A stretch of 64,000 nucleotides of DNA from Hymenopus coronatus (Eukaryota; Arthropoda; Insecta; Mantodea; Hymenopodidae): NCBI GenBank assembly GCA_030762935.1, contig CM060883.1, positions 50,409,001 to 50,473,000 of the forward strand, in the 5' to 3' direction. Below are positions 10,678 to 22,070 of the stretch, one piece after another. The position numbers and the translations under genes are program-made. Under the pieces are notes generated by a model. The model searched no databases and had not been told where the DNA came from. It worked only from the letters and a program-made list of their open reading frames with translations. The first letter of the stretch is position 1. Each line of letters begins with the position of its first letter.

Positions 10678-10990
10678 GTTATAATTATTAATTATTATTT
10701 TTCACCTCACCCATTGGTTGCAGAACTATTAATATTATATAATACAGCAACTCAATCCAGTAAACATATCAAAATTATAAATGTAAAAAGGAAGCTAGTA
10801 ACAGTGAAGTAACACAAATATTAATATAACAATTAATAATTGTAACAATTTTCCACTTGTAACAATTCAAGAAAGTGAATAAACAAGATCAAAAAGAAAT
10901 TGAGCTGACAATGCAATAGATCATTTTATTGCGAAACTAGTCCTTGGATTTCAAAAAGATAAATGGAGAATTGTTACAATTATTAATTAT
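10678..10990 (+). repeat. Penelope-like element terminal sequence, right of hAT insertion
   Basis: Resumes the repeat after the hAT target duplication. It repeats the 7779 segment (cacccattggttgcagaact, gtaacagtgaagtaacacaa) and then carries the hammerhead-like motif on the plus strand, followed by gataaatggagaattgttac. The same 3' block follows the PLE endonuclease frame at 42391-42801. Confidence 0.72.
10896..10951 (+). ncRNA. Hammerhead-ribozyme-like motif (type I, minimal helix III) in PLE
   Basis: Parts in order: helix I strand GAAATTGAG (10896-10904); core CTGACAA (10905-10911; the canonical form is CTGANGA, so G8 is changed to A); stem II GCAATA (10913-10918) paired with TATTGC (10927-10932); GAAAC (10933-10937); a two-pair helix III, AC/GT with a TA loop; the GTC cleavage triplet (10940-10942); and the second helix I strand CTTGGATTT, which pairs with the first in eight of nine positions including wobbles. 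Very short helix III is a known feature of hammerheads in Penelope-like elements. Activity of this copy is doubtful because of the G8 change. Confidence 0.68.
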
Positions 10991-11002
10991 TATTATTAAT
11001 AT

Positions 11003-11385
11003 CAAACTTACCTGGACTCTGTCCCATGTCGGCATCCAAGATAAAGAGGTAGCTAATGATGCTGCTTAAGAGGCCACCAAACATCCTCCAAAGAACTATA
11101 GAATATCATACTGTGACTTCCTACAAGAAGATTATACAGATATGGAAGCAGCAATGGACAGCTCATCTACAAATAAACTTTATGACATTTACACACCTCG
11201 TTCTCCTAAATACCCAGTGATTTCTTTTCCTCACAAGGACCAAGTTGCTCTCACATGATTATGCATAGGTCACACAGCCATCACCCATTCCTACCTTATA
11301 TCTCATGATTCTTCTCTACTTTGTAACTTCTGTAATTCTTTACTCACTGTTCCTCATGATTCTAGCTTGCCATCATCAGCAATCT
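11003..11385 (+). pseudogene. LINE fragment: RNase H domain end
   Basis: The frame reads WTLSHVGIQDKEVANDAA, matching the RNase H motif W-x-P-S-H-V-G-I-x-G-N-E-x-A-D of I/R1-type LINEs. It continues through KLYDIYTP and a degenerate LRIGHT-like segment (LCIGHTAITHSYLISHD). Stops interrupt it. No 5' part or tail is visible. It starts just after the PLE terminal repeat. Confidence 0.75.
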
Positions 11386-12276
11386 AGTGTTCTAAGAAAT
11401 AATACATTAAGGAAATTAATATATGGGACAAAATATAATGTTGTCTGGTAAATGTACATTTACAATGTAATTGTATTATATAATGGATGTATTCTTATGA
11501 AGTCACGATATGCCCAGTGAGTTCAAGTGACTTAAAATAAATTAACAAAAATAGTTAACTTCTGGTGAAATTCAGGTGGAGAGCTAATACAAGAGATTTA
11601 ATCTTCAAAAGACAATTGCTATTAATTCCTGAAAGAGAAGGACATTTATCCCACTATGTACTCAGCTTGAACATTATCAATGTCATTGACATTTCTAATA
11701 TAATATTCAAACTTGTTTATCTCAGGTGGATCTTAAAACTCACAGGAGAATCACTCTTACTGCACTGATCTTTATAAAGACGAGTCATTTCTCCTCTAGC
11801 ATACATAGGTTCTTGGACCCTAAAAGCTAGGCCTTAAACTTTTAACTTGAAGACCAAGGAACAAATACTACATAAAAACAGCAGCATTAATGTGGTAAGC
11901 TCAGTTTAAAAAGAAAGAGTTTTCCACTTTATTTTCCCCATGTTTAGTTTATAATCAGACAAGTTCATTGTGAAATATTCTACACAGTTTTGTTTTTATT
12001 ATACTGATAAACTAGTTCCAATAAGCATTTTTCCAGAACAAAAAGCAAACACTTTACTTCAACCCAAGTTGCCCTTGTATTATATATCCTTGTTATGGAT
12101 GTGGTGGTCCCATCAAGTTCCAATTGTAGTTGGAAGCAGCAAAAACCTATTTTAGGATATGGCAAAATATATGTCTAATAGAACATTCACACTAGATAAT
12201 ATGTCAACTTAAAATTATGCAATGTGTTTATTCATATATTAAGCATTTCTTTGTATATTTATAATTCTTAATTTTG
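11386..12276. other. AT-rich spacer, no gene seen
   Basis: Short frames here have no recognisable domain, and no repeat shared with the rest of the window was found. Confidence 0.4.
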
Positions 12277-13277
12277 TACTTTTTCTACATACTATGTACA
12301 TAGTGTATAAAGAAGGTATTGCAGTCCACCCAAAATTTGATACCGAGATTTCACCACAAATACACATTTTATGATCCCCTGAATCCAAAAGAAGCATTTT
12401 TATAAAAAGGTCTGTTTGTCTGCTGGTCTGTCGGTCCATCTGTTCATGTGTTTGTGTGTTCGTGAACACAATAACTCAAAAATGGTAAAGTCAGTAAAAT
12501 ACCAAACCTGGTATTTGAGTTACGTATCTTCCAAGGAGTGACACAAAGATTTTGACAAAAATTCCCCCACCCCAACTACTCTTTACATGGAAAAATTTTA
12601 AAAAATTTTGATTTTCTCAAAAATGGATGCAACAATTTTAATTAAAGTATTGTATATTAAAGATATTTACATGATAAATAAAATGTATATCTTGAATTTT
12701 CTGGGAATAGCCTCTGAAGATACCTTTATTCTGGATGAATTTTGAGAAATTTTACATGACTGGTAAACCATAAGAGATGGACAAAAACTAACTTAACAAA
12801 AATGTAGAGCCCACCTGGGTAGTGTGGTGGTAGCATGTCTGTTTCACATTCAAAAGGTTGTGAGTTCGAATCTCGCTTAGGGTGAGTTGCCCAGATAAGA
12901 TTTTTTTTTGAGATTTTCCCGGATCCTGAGAAGACGAATGTTGAGTAACTTTAACCTCCATGGACCCTGAGATCATTTGAGCATCATTTCACCAATTTCA
13001 TTCATTGTCCGATATGACCAACCAGGTTAAAGAACGTTAAGCTAAAAGAAAAAAAAAGTAGAACTTGTTAAAACACATAATTTATGTTATATACATTTTT
13101 TTCATGGAGTTGACCATTTTTAAGATATTCCTTGTTATTAATTAGCAAGTAATTAAAACAATTTCTGCTTATGTTTACCTTGATTATCATAAAGTGGATA
13201 AAAGAATAAGCTGTTTAACAATAATTTGTTACAGCAATATACAGAAAGTCATGTGAATGGAACACATCAGATTTTTA
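12277..13277 (-). repeat. Rep-A copy split by a SINE
   Basis: Starts at the hairpin end (tactttttctac, palindrome 12283-12310 centred on TATGTACATA) and continues through the interior to 12803. It is interrupted by a SINE and resumes at 13058 (gtagaacttgttaaaacaca) to end at ggaacacatcagatttttat. The nesting dates this copy as older than the SINE. Confidence 0.88.
12811..13057 (+). repeat. tRNA-derived SINE, family 1, inserted in Rep-A
   Basis: Well-preserved copy: head with A-box-like tagtgtggtggtagcatg and B-box gagttcgaatctcgctta, body gagttgcccagataagattt, cctgagaagacgaatg, and end tatgaccaaccaggttaaag…aacgttaag plus an A-rich tail. Short target duplication gtagagc (12804-12810) / gtagaac (13058-13064). 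It sits inside the Rep-A copy. Confidence 0.88.
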
Positions 13278-14318
13278 TTGATTTACTGCAAAGGCTAATT
13301 GTTCTTGTTTGTTTACTGTATTTCTAAAGGAGTTAAATATGGATATTATATTATGCTCTAAGGCTTGTTATGTACCATTGCACATCAACCTTGCCTGTGG
13401 GAGAGATTTGCTTGGACTCAGGATGAAATAAAAACCAACCGTGAAGTTTGCAGACGAGTACAGCATATACTTATGTAGAGTTTGTTTCCAGAAGATACCA
13501 AATCCAATAGAGATAATTTTACAGGTACTAAAGAAAACTTCTCATGGTTAAAAAAATTACGGCTTTATATCACCTTGTTTTCAGATCATTAATGATATTT
13601 TAGAAGTATACTTAGGATATTAATTAACATATTTACTAGTATCTATTAATTGGATGTGTTACTTATTGACATGAAGTAATTCAGTATTATGATGGTGAAG
13701 CAACAATTATTTAACTTTGTTGTAAAATTGAATGCAACAAATGTTTGCTGTTCTAACCATAATATTGAACAGCAATGTTATCCTTATCCTCATTCTAACA
13801 ATTCAGAATTTATAATATTATGTAAAATGGGAGTTTGTTATGACTCAATAACCTATGTATAGTAATAAAGCCTTCATTTTTTTTAAATCCCTAATACATT
13901 AATTTCAAGAAGCCTTCTGAAAGGAAAACTGTAATTTTAGATATGGTAATATTAGTATTACATTTTAATACATTTTAATATATGAATTCATCATTTGAAA
14001 AAGGAGATCATTTCATTACAAGTAACTTTTCAGGAATAAAGAAAAAACTGTATGAAGCGATTCTTTTGAATACTTTTGTATTCAAAAGCAACAAATTGTT
14101 AAACCTTGAATAAGCTTTCTCGTATTATATACAAACATATTATTATTCAAACAATCATCTTAACACTGGTGGTCAAAATGTAAAATGGACTTGTCACGTT
14201 TTTCAAATAATCTATTAACTTTAAATGATATTATCAAACAGCTTAATTAAATAATCTTAAATGCAATTCAGAAACATTTCTTCAGGTTCAAATAAATGTA
14301 TAATGAAAATAGATTATT
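13278..14318. other. AT-rich spacer, no gene seen
   Basis: No supported coding sequence or repeat. Includes a duplicated short motif, acattttaat, near 13959-13979. Confidence 0.4.
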
Positions 14319-15162
14319 TTACTTTCCCTATAGGTGCTATGCACATGTATATAGAGAAGGTATTGTATTGCACCCAAAAATTCGATACTGAGATTTCACC
14401 GGAAATATATGTTTTGAGAACTCCTGAATCTAAAAAAAGCATTTTTAGAAAAATGTCCGAGTGTGTGTTTGTAGGCAGCATAGCTCAAAAACGAAAAGTC
14501 CATTAAAAACCAAACTTGGTATTTAGGTTTGGTATCTTCCAAGGATGCGACATGAAGATTTTCAAGAAAATCCCCCCAATCCCAACTACCCTTTAGATGG
14601 AACTTTTTCAAAAATTTTGATTTTCTCAAATAGGCTCTAACGATCTTGATTAAAATATTGTATGTTAAAGATATTTACCTGAAAAATAAGATTATATCTT
14701 GAATTTTCTGGGAATAGCCTCTGAAGACTACTTTATTTTGGATGAATTTTGCATAACTGCTAAACTGTAAGAGATGGACAAAAACTTAACGCACAAAAAA
14801 TATAGAGCATGTTAAGACACACGATTTATGTTATATACATTTTTTTCGTGGAGTTTATCATTTTTGAGATATTCCTTGTTTTTGGTTTCAGCTTTGAAAA
14901 ACTTATACTTTTCTCATACAGGAATTTGCCAACTCGTGTCCATACAAACAAACGAACTTCAGTCACATAGCAACCAGCTTTTGGCTTTCACTTTAACCTA
15001 TGGTACTCCCTTATTTCACTTCTACTTACAATAAAGCAAGAAATAAGACTATTATTGCTAATTTTTCTCGATTAGCATGAAATAAATAAAAGAATAAGTT
15101 TATTAACAACAATTTGTTACAGAGATACAGAGAAAGTCATGTGAATGGAACACATCAGATTT
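14319..15162 (-). repeat. Rep-A copy, near full length
   Basis: From tactttccctatagg (hairpin end, diverged: ctatgcacatgtatatagag) to tggaacacatcagatttttt. It contains gataccgag-like ttcgatactgagatttcacc and the other shared blocks. A T tract follows at 15189. Confidence 0.87.
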
Positions 15163-15187
15163 TTTATTTTCTACTCACTCCATTGTT

Positions 15188-15188
<1 letters not shown>

Positions 15189-15240
<52 letters not shown>
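15189..15240. repeat. poly(T) tract, ~52 bp
   Basis: An uninterrupted T run just beyond the TCTGATG end of a Rep-A copy. It may be a slipped tract or the poly(A) end of an otherwise unrecognised minus-strand insertion. Confidence 0.9.
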
Positions 15241-15699
15241 CCTTCCCTCAGTGGTTGACCATGCCAATATTTCTTCTTAGAAACTCAAATATTCAAATGG
15301 TATTGTTTTCCTGATGCCTTCCAATTATTCTTTATTTAGTAATACTTGACCACAAGGATCTGCTGCATTTAAGTTCATTCTGGGGCTTTGGAATGGCACA
15401 TGCCTACAGATGAAATGTATATTTTAGAAAACTATCTATCAATTCACTTGCTATGACTACACCTGATGACTTGTACTCAAACTTCCTTTAACTGATGATA
15501 GGAAGAATCACTAAATGTAAACCTTTCTGTCCCTTGGAATAATTATAGATGCTGTCTTCAGAGATAAGCAATTTCTTTTATAGGAAGTTGACCACTAATT
15601 CTTGAAATTTTGAATATTAGCTCCATCTACAATTGTAACAAAGAAACAGCCTTCTGTATGAGCTAGAACTATCATTTCTGCATACTCCCAAATTGTGTA

Positions 15700-16624
15700 C
15701 AGTATACTCTTGATTATCTGGGCAAATGTGGGGGAGAAAAAGCTTGAATGATTGAGAAACCCATAATTTAATCCTGTTAAGATACAGCATATGTATGGAA
15801 ATAGGAAATTAACATTTAAAAGCTTTTTTCACATGTATTCTTTGTACAAAAGTTTATTCTACTTCTGTACATAGGTATTGTAGGCCTGTTTATTTCTTAA
15901 AATGTCCATGGTGTTGATCTACTTCTGAGAGAGTTGACATTTTCTCGTGCAGCACTTCAAACATTTCTTGTAAGTTTGCGAATCCCATGACGTTCTATGA
16001 ATCTCGTTAGCCGAAAAATTTTGCCTTTTCGGCACACATCGTGCCTGAAACATTGATACCTTCTGATCATTTTCGGCTGAACCATTGTGAAAGAGCAGCA
16101 TCTAAGTCATCAGATGTAGATCTCTTCTTGCTTTATTGTGCTGATGGTCCAAAATTAGAATCACAGTTCCTGATAAAAATCCTGTATTTTCTGCTTATTG
16201 TTTTAATACAGTCTGCATTCCAATCCCATCAGCACTTAGTTTTGCAACAGTTTTCCCCTTCTCAAATCTTTCAATTAATTTTAATTTTTGTTTTAATGTC
16301 AACACACTTTATTTTTGTTTATCTGATCTCTTTTACAAATTTCTTTTAACTTGCTTTGTTGACTTTTTAGGCTGATTAGCATCAGAAAAACTGAACTTGT
16401 TTTTAATTTACATGGAACAGGCAGGCTGATAACAATGGAGATGGTACTATGTTGTCACACAGTAATCGTTTAAACAATGGAGGCGGTCTTTGTTGCCATG
16501 CGAAGGGTCCTTTATTGTTGTTTCCTACAGAAAAATAATCTCAATAATTTTTTGAGGAGAAGGGGTTTTGCATGAATAATCTGCAAACCGGATAATCCAT
16601 ACACGAATAATCAGGAGTATACTG
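15700..16624 (-). mobile_element. pogo/Tigger-like DNA transposon, decayed
   Basis: A 925-bp element with inverted termini CAGTATACTC(T/C)TGATTAT (15700-15717 and the complement at 16607-16624), flanked by TA on both sides. On the minus strand around 15900-16060 a degraded transposase segment is readable: IERHGIRKLT, as in the pogo-family DNA-binding domain, and ENVNSLRS. The element is short and shifted between frames. The family call rests on the TA target, the CAGT terminus and these motifs. Confidence 0.72.
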
Positions 16625-18529
16625 TATCTCTGGTTTATCTTCTGCACTATCCTCTTAACCAATCACAGTGTCTATTTGAGAAAAGAAACAATTGCCCTCT
16701 TATTGGACCTCCCACCATCTCTTAATGACAAAAGGAATCTTACCATTGTGAGTTTGCAGTTTTGACTGGGTTAAGCATCATAAACAGGTACAATTCTGTT
16801 ACTGAAGACAACATTTCTTCATCAGTTTACTGCTGCAGGCAAGTACACACTTTGTTATAACCTTTCTGGGCTTGTCCTGCATGTTAAAGAAAGAAATATT
16901 GATGTCCTGATCTCATGTCATATACATTAAAGACATTTGCCCATAGCTACTTACTGTAAAACATCTCTTGTACAATTATTACATAGAGTAGAAGATTCTG
17001 CATGAAATCAGAACTTAGGGCAGTTACTTGTGCATAATTACATTTCTTTTCAGTTCATTAATTTTCTTATAACATTCCGACTTTTCATATGAATTACTAC
17101 TTCTACAGCAACTCTTTAGCACATTATTTAGGCCAGAGTTTCTTATTTTCACACCTAACTCCTCGTAGACACAGCATGTGTCAATCCGTAGCCTTCCAAA
17201 ATGATAGAGAAAATTATCTTGATAATATTTAGCACAAAATTTGTAAGTTACTTTGGAGTCTGAATGTTGCTCTTTAATGAGAGAGTGCATTATCCAGTAG
17301 AAAATGTAACATCTAAATTGGCAATATCTTTAACTCCATAATGTGTTTCTTTTAAACAAAAAGGAGAGAATACGATTGTGTATTTTTGCAAATTCTTCCC
17401 CTGGTGTAGCATGAAGATTCAGAGCGGGAAATGTACAAGTAACAAATGACAACTGCAAAGCACATCATGTAATATAAAGGAACTGAAAGAAGGCTACAAG
17501 TAAAGGTTGCAAGCTTATCTTGTTTTGAAAAGAAATGTGACTTGTCTTCTTTTTCAAATGATGGATTCATATATGTTTTATGAATGGGGGCTACTCAAGA
17601 ATCATTTATTATAACTGTAAAATTAAATACAATATAAAACATAATTTGTTTCAAAACATCTAGCACATGTTTGATTTTCTAATTACAGTAATGGACATTA
17701 ATGTTATTCTCATCAAAATCAAGAACCAATAAGGAATTGCTTCAAACTGAGTGATCTCTGGAAGCAGTTTAGTACTTCTTTTATGAGAGAAAAAGTTAGA
17801 ATTTGCATTCTAAATACAGCAAGAATGTGCTGCCTTTGGTAACAATTTTTTAATTCTATGAATTTGGTACTGTTTGAAAACAAGATCCACATAAAGATAT
17901 GCTACTTATTACTTCCTTTATTTATATCAGTGATATGAAACACTTCAGCATGATTCAAGTAGATATATGAGATTATCTTAATCTGAAACCAAGAATAAAA
18001 GTGACATGTAACCTTTAATTCTCACATCACTATTGTGTCAGTAGATACAAGAATTGAGGTTTCATTTACTTCTATGTTTGTAGTGGGCTGCCTGCAAACA
18101 AAAGACAAAACTTGACATCTTTGTTCTTGTTATATGCTATATTAATCACCAATATTCTGTGAAAAATTTAACAAAAATCAAAGTAGAATTAAAAATACAA
18201 TGCTAACCTAAGCTAAAATGGTATCTACATTTTCTAACAGATTATAGTTTGTTATTACACATTTGTTTGTATCACATAAAGTATATCTTGAAAAAATAAT
18301 AAGAGTAAATTGTGTTTTCATGAACATCTCTAAATTAAACCACTGGCTATGATTTAAGCTGATATTAGGTTAAGTATGTCCATGGCATTGGCATTTAACA
18401 AGCTGACAATGAAGGGATTAATCCTCACTTATTGTTAAGGCTGTGGAAGACACTTTGAAGAAATAAGGAAGCATACATCTACAGTAAATTTAATTAAGGT
18501 GAGTCAGAAATAGTAACATTAACATCAGT
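16625..18529. other. AT-rich spacer, no gene seen
   Basis: Two short minus-strand frames (17024-17290, 17352-17570) have no recognisable domains, no splice context I can defend and AT-driven composition. I see no supported gene or repeat. Confidence 0.4.
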
Positions 18530-18648
18530 CATTTTACTCATTTGACATGTTTCGGAAACAACTTGTTTCCATCATTATAAACTGTTCAACTCGCCTTTGA
18601 ATGATGGAAACAAATATTTTCCTAAAATGTGTCACATAGGTAAAATAA
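18530..18648. repeat. Inverted repeat (hairpin), ~47-bp arms
   Basis: The left arm (18530-18576, ending aacttgtttccatcatt) is repeated as its complement at 18601-18648 (aatgatggaaacaaatat), with about 24 bp between. The arms match over most of their length with scattered mismatches, as in a foldback or MITE remnant. Confidence 0.75.
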
Positions 18649-19567
18649 GTAATATTAGAATTACTAGTGTTGATTCATCTTTACAAACGCAGACTTTCAG
18701 TTTATCTTCTTTTCATATGTTAATATAGAATAAAGTCGCAAATAAAACAGTTGAAAGCCTTAAGGAATGGCATGAAATCAATCTTGTAAGATAGCATGAG
18801 TACATTCAGTTAGTATGAGATGTTGCTGTGATTGCTTGAAGAGCATTGAACACTTCAAATTCAATGAGATTCATGATGCATAGCCATAGGCTCTTTGTCC
18901 AGATAACTAAGGTTCTAATTACATAATCATATTTAGCATTGGAAGACATGACAACAAAACTTTTCTATAAATATAAATATTAAAAGGATTATGAGGAATT
19001 ACTTGAAATTCCAACATAGTTCTAATATATATAGCAGTATATACATTCATTTTTTTTGTAATTGAACAGTGAACAGCTTTAGACTTTATACATAAAAAAA
19101 TCTTTATACAATACAATATTATGTTTAACTATTACAGTCCAACAGAGAAGTTATATTTATATAATTTATATTCTATATTACTTCCAAAAATGTTACATAT
19201 TTCCCAATATTTAAAAACTATCCTAATATATATGGATATATTTTTTTAAATACGGAATTGCAAGACACATGAATTTCATTTCAGTAAAATGAATGCTTGC
19301 CATTTGGTCATAATTTTAAGAGCTACCTAACTCTTCTTTACCTTAATGTAACTATAATATAATAAAAGATTGATTTTTACATTTTCTTTCTTTGGTCTTG
19401 TACAGTCTCAAGGAAATATTGTTGTCTTCAGTGAATTCACTACAGCATTTCCTATAACAAAATCAAAACTGAATTAGTCAACATGTCAAAATAAATATAA
19501 ACAATCACTCAAGAGCTATTATACTAGGCATTCAAATATTCGGATCTGAAGTACTAGGTGTTCATTT
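18649..19567. other. AT-rich spacer, no gene seen
   Basis: No supported coding sequence; very AT-rich with short TATA-like runs (19140-19260). Confidence 0.4.
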
Positions 19568-20405
19568 TTATTTTCTCTACACATATTATGTACATAGTCT
19601 ATAGAGAAGGTATTGCATTCCCAAAAAATTTGATACCAAGATTTCACTGGAAATAGAGGTTTTATGATCCCTTGTAACCAAAGAAAGCACTTTTAGTGTG
19701 TCCATGTGTCCATATGTCTATGAACATAACCCAAAAATGAAAAGTCGGTAAAATACCAAACTTGGTATTTAAGTTTAGTATCTTCCAAGGATGAGACATG
19801 AAGATTTTGAAGAAAATCCCTTCACCCCAATCTACCCTTTACATTGAAAAGTTTTGAAAATTTTGATTTTCTCAAAAATAGCTCAAATTTGTTTATTAAA
19901 ATACTGTATATTAAAGATTTTTAAACAAAAAATAAAATGTTTATCTTGAATTTTCTGAGAATAGCTTCTAAAAATCTCTTTACTCTGGATGAATTTTACT
20001 GGATTTTGCATAACGAGTAAACTGTAAGAGGTAGACAAAACTTACTATTATGTAGATATCGTCGAAACATACAATATGTCGTATACATTTTTTTCCTGGA
20101 GTTGACCATTTTTGAGATATTCCTTGTTATTGCTTTTTGTTTTAAAATACTTAAAACTTTTCACATAAGGAAATTCGTCAACTTCTGACAATGCAAAGAG
20201 ACGGATTTCATCCACATTGCAACTAGATTTTAAAAAATTTGACTAGCATATTAGCCTAGCATATTCCATATTTCCCTTCTACTTACAAGAAAGCAGTTCA
20301 GCTAATGTTTATCTCGACTAGCATGAAGTAGAAGAATAAGCTTTTTAACAATAACTTATTACAGAGATGTAGAGAAAGTCATGTGAATGGAACACATCAG
20401 ATTTT
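19568..20405 (-). repeat. Rep-A copy, near full length
   Basis: Hairpin end ttttctctacacatattatg with catagtctatagagaaggta, full interior, and TCTGATG end gtgaatggaacacatcagat. Internal deletions shorten it slightly. Confidence 0.88.
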
Positions 20406-20429
20406 TATCCTTATTTTCCTCATGCTGAT

Positions 20430-20690
20430 AGAGCATGATATCATAGTTTCATAGTTGACTGGTGGAGGAAGTCATAGTAATCTCTGGCCATGCCATTTAG
20501 ACCATTGGTTTGATCCCAGGCAATCACATGTGGAATTTGTGGTGGAAAAAGTGGCCTAGGGGCAGGTTTTCTCTGGGTTCTATGGTTTCACCACCATCGC
20601 ATTCCACCAGTGCTCCATCTTCATGTGTCATCAGTTCATTGCCTGTAGTGCCATATGCAGTAAAACCAGGCATTAAACACTAAAAAAAAA
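20430..20690 (+). repeat. SINE-like repeat, family 4
   Basis: Contains a B-box-like ggtttgatcccaggcaatc, a body with gtggaatttgtggtggaaaa and aggttttctctgggttctat, and ends aaaccaggcattaaacac followed by an A tract. A second, diverged copy is at 31265-31420. An A-rich end and a Pol III-like head suggest a SINE; I cannot name it. Confidence 0.6.
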
Positions 20691-20744
20691 ATAGTAATCT
20701 GTACTGAGAAAGAGTGATAATTGCTTGCAAAAGAGAAAGAATCA

Positions 20745-20912
20745 CAGCCCCCTCTACCTAAAAAGAGAGGATAATGGGGGTACAGCAATAGGATATGCAG
20801 ACGATATGACAATTATAATTAAAGCTAAAACTGAGTCAGAAGTGTAAAAGAAAGCAAATGCTATATTAACCATTGTAAAACAATACTACTCCAGTTTAGA
20901 CATTATATTAAA

Positions 20913-20952
<40 letters not shown>

Positions 20953-21720
20953 CATGGATAAATTTTGAACTTAGAAGATGTTTTACAAATAGTATTAAAT
21001 TAGAAATAGATGGAGTAATTATCCCAGAAACTGAGTATGCAAATTTTCTGGGTGTAATAATCAATAAACACCCAAACTGGAAGCCATATGTAAAAAATTA
21101 ATAAAGGCACCTGTATTACAAGGCAGGTTAGGAAAACAATGGACAATGATACAGTAAAACAGGATTACTATGCATTTATATTCTTGTACATTAAATGTGT
21201 ATAGCACTGTGGGGGAATATTACAGCAGTGGAAATGAAAAAAAGTCTTCAAGCTCCAAAAAAAAAGGCAGTTAGAAATTAGGAAATGTAGATAGAAGACA
21301 AAGTTGTAGGAATATTTTTAAAAGTTTAAATATCTTAATTGTCCCATGCATATATATATTATGAGAGTGTAAAGTAGGTTTTACCAGTTCTAGATGTATC
21401 CAAATACTAATATACATACATATATTTTGAGAAACAATGATGACTATTACAGAACAGCAATTAGAGATACATTAAATAACAGAGACTTGTATAGCATGAG
21501 AAAAGAATTATATAACAGATTATCAAAAGAAATAAAAGAAATTCGTAACATTAAAGTGGCTCTAAGCACAATAAAAAATATTTAATTGAGAATGCATGTT
21601 ATAGCATGGAAGAGTACAAACATAAATTGTAAATACACATTGTAATCATGTACAAGATTTAAATATTGGCATGTTCTTTATTGTACATTTTAAAGGATGA
21701 ATAAATGACTTATGACTTAT
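20745..21720 (+). pseudogene. LINE fragment with YADD reverse transcriptase motif
   Basis: The frame reads GTAIGYADDMTIIIKAKTES, containing the YADD catalytic motif, then after a poly(A) interruption (20920-20951) FLGVIIN-like and thumb/C-terminal segments (APVLQGRLGKQ, NIFKSLNILIVPCIYIL). Frames shift repeatedly and the 5' part is missing. The tail near 21700 is a degenerate gacttat repeat. The sequence is not the same family as the LINE at 22085. Confidence 0.75.
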
Positions 21721-22070
21721 GGGTTGCAGAAGAGAAAGTAGCATTAGAAAGAGTGCTAACAGTTAGTGGAAGAGAAAGCATGTGGTTACTTTGCTAGCTA
21801 TTATAGCCAGCCTTCCCATGCTCCCTCCCATCACAATAATGAATAACTTTCAATGATTTCTCTGTTTTTACTTTCTCTATTTAATATATGAGTAGAGAAT
21901 GTAATTGCATTTCTCCCAAAATGTTGATAACACAATTTCACTGGAAATATATGTATTAGAGTCCCCTGAGTCAAAAAAAAAAAAATTTTTAGAAAAAGTG
22001 TGTGTGCTCATCTGTGCATGCGTCTGTGAACATAACTCAAAAACAAAAAGTTGGTTAAATACTATAAGTA

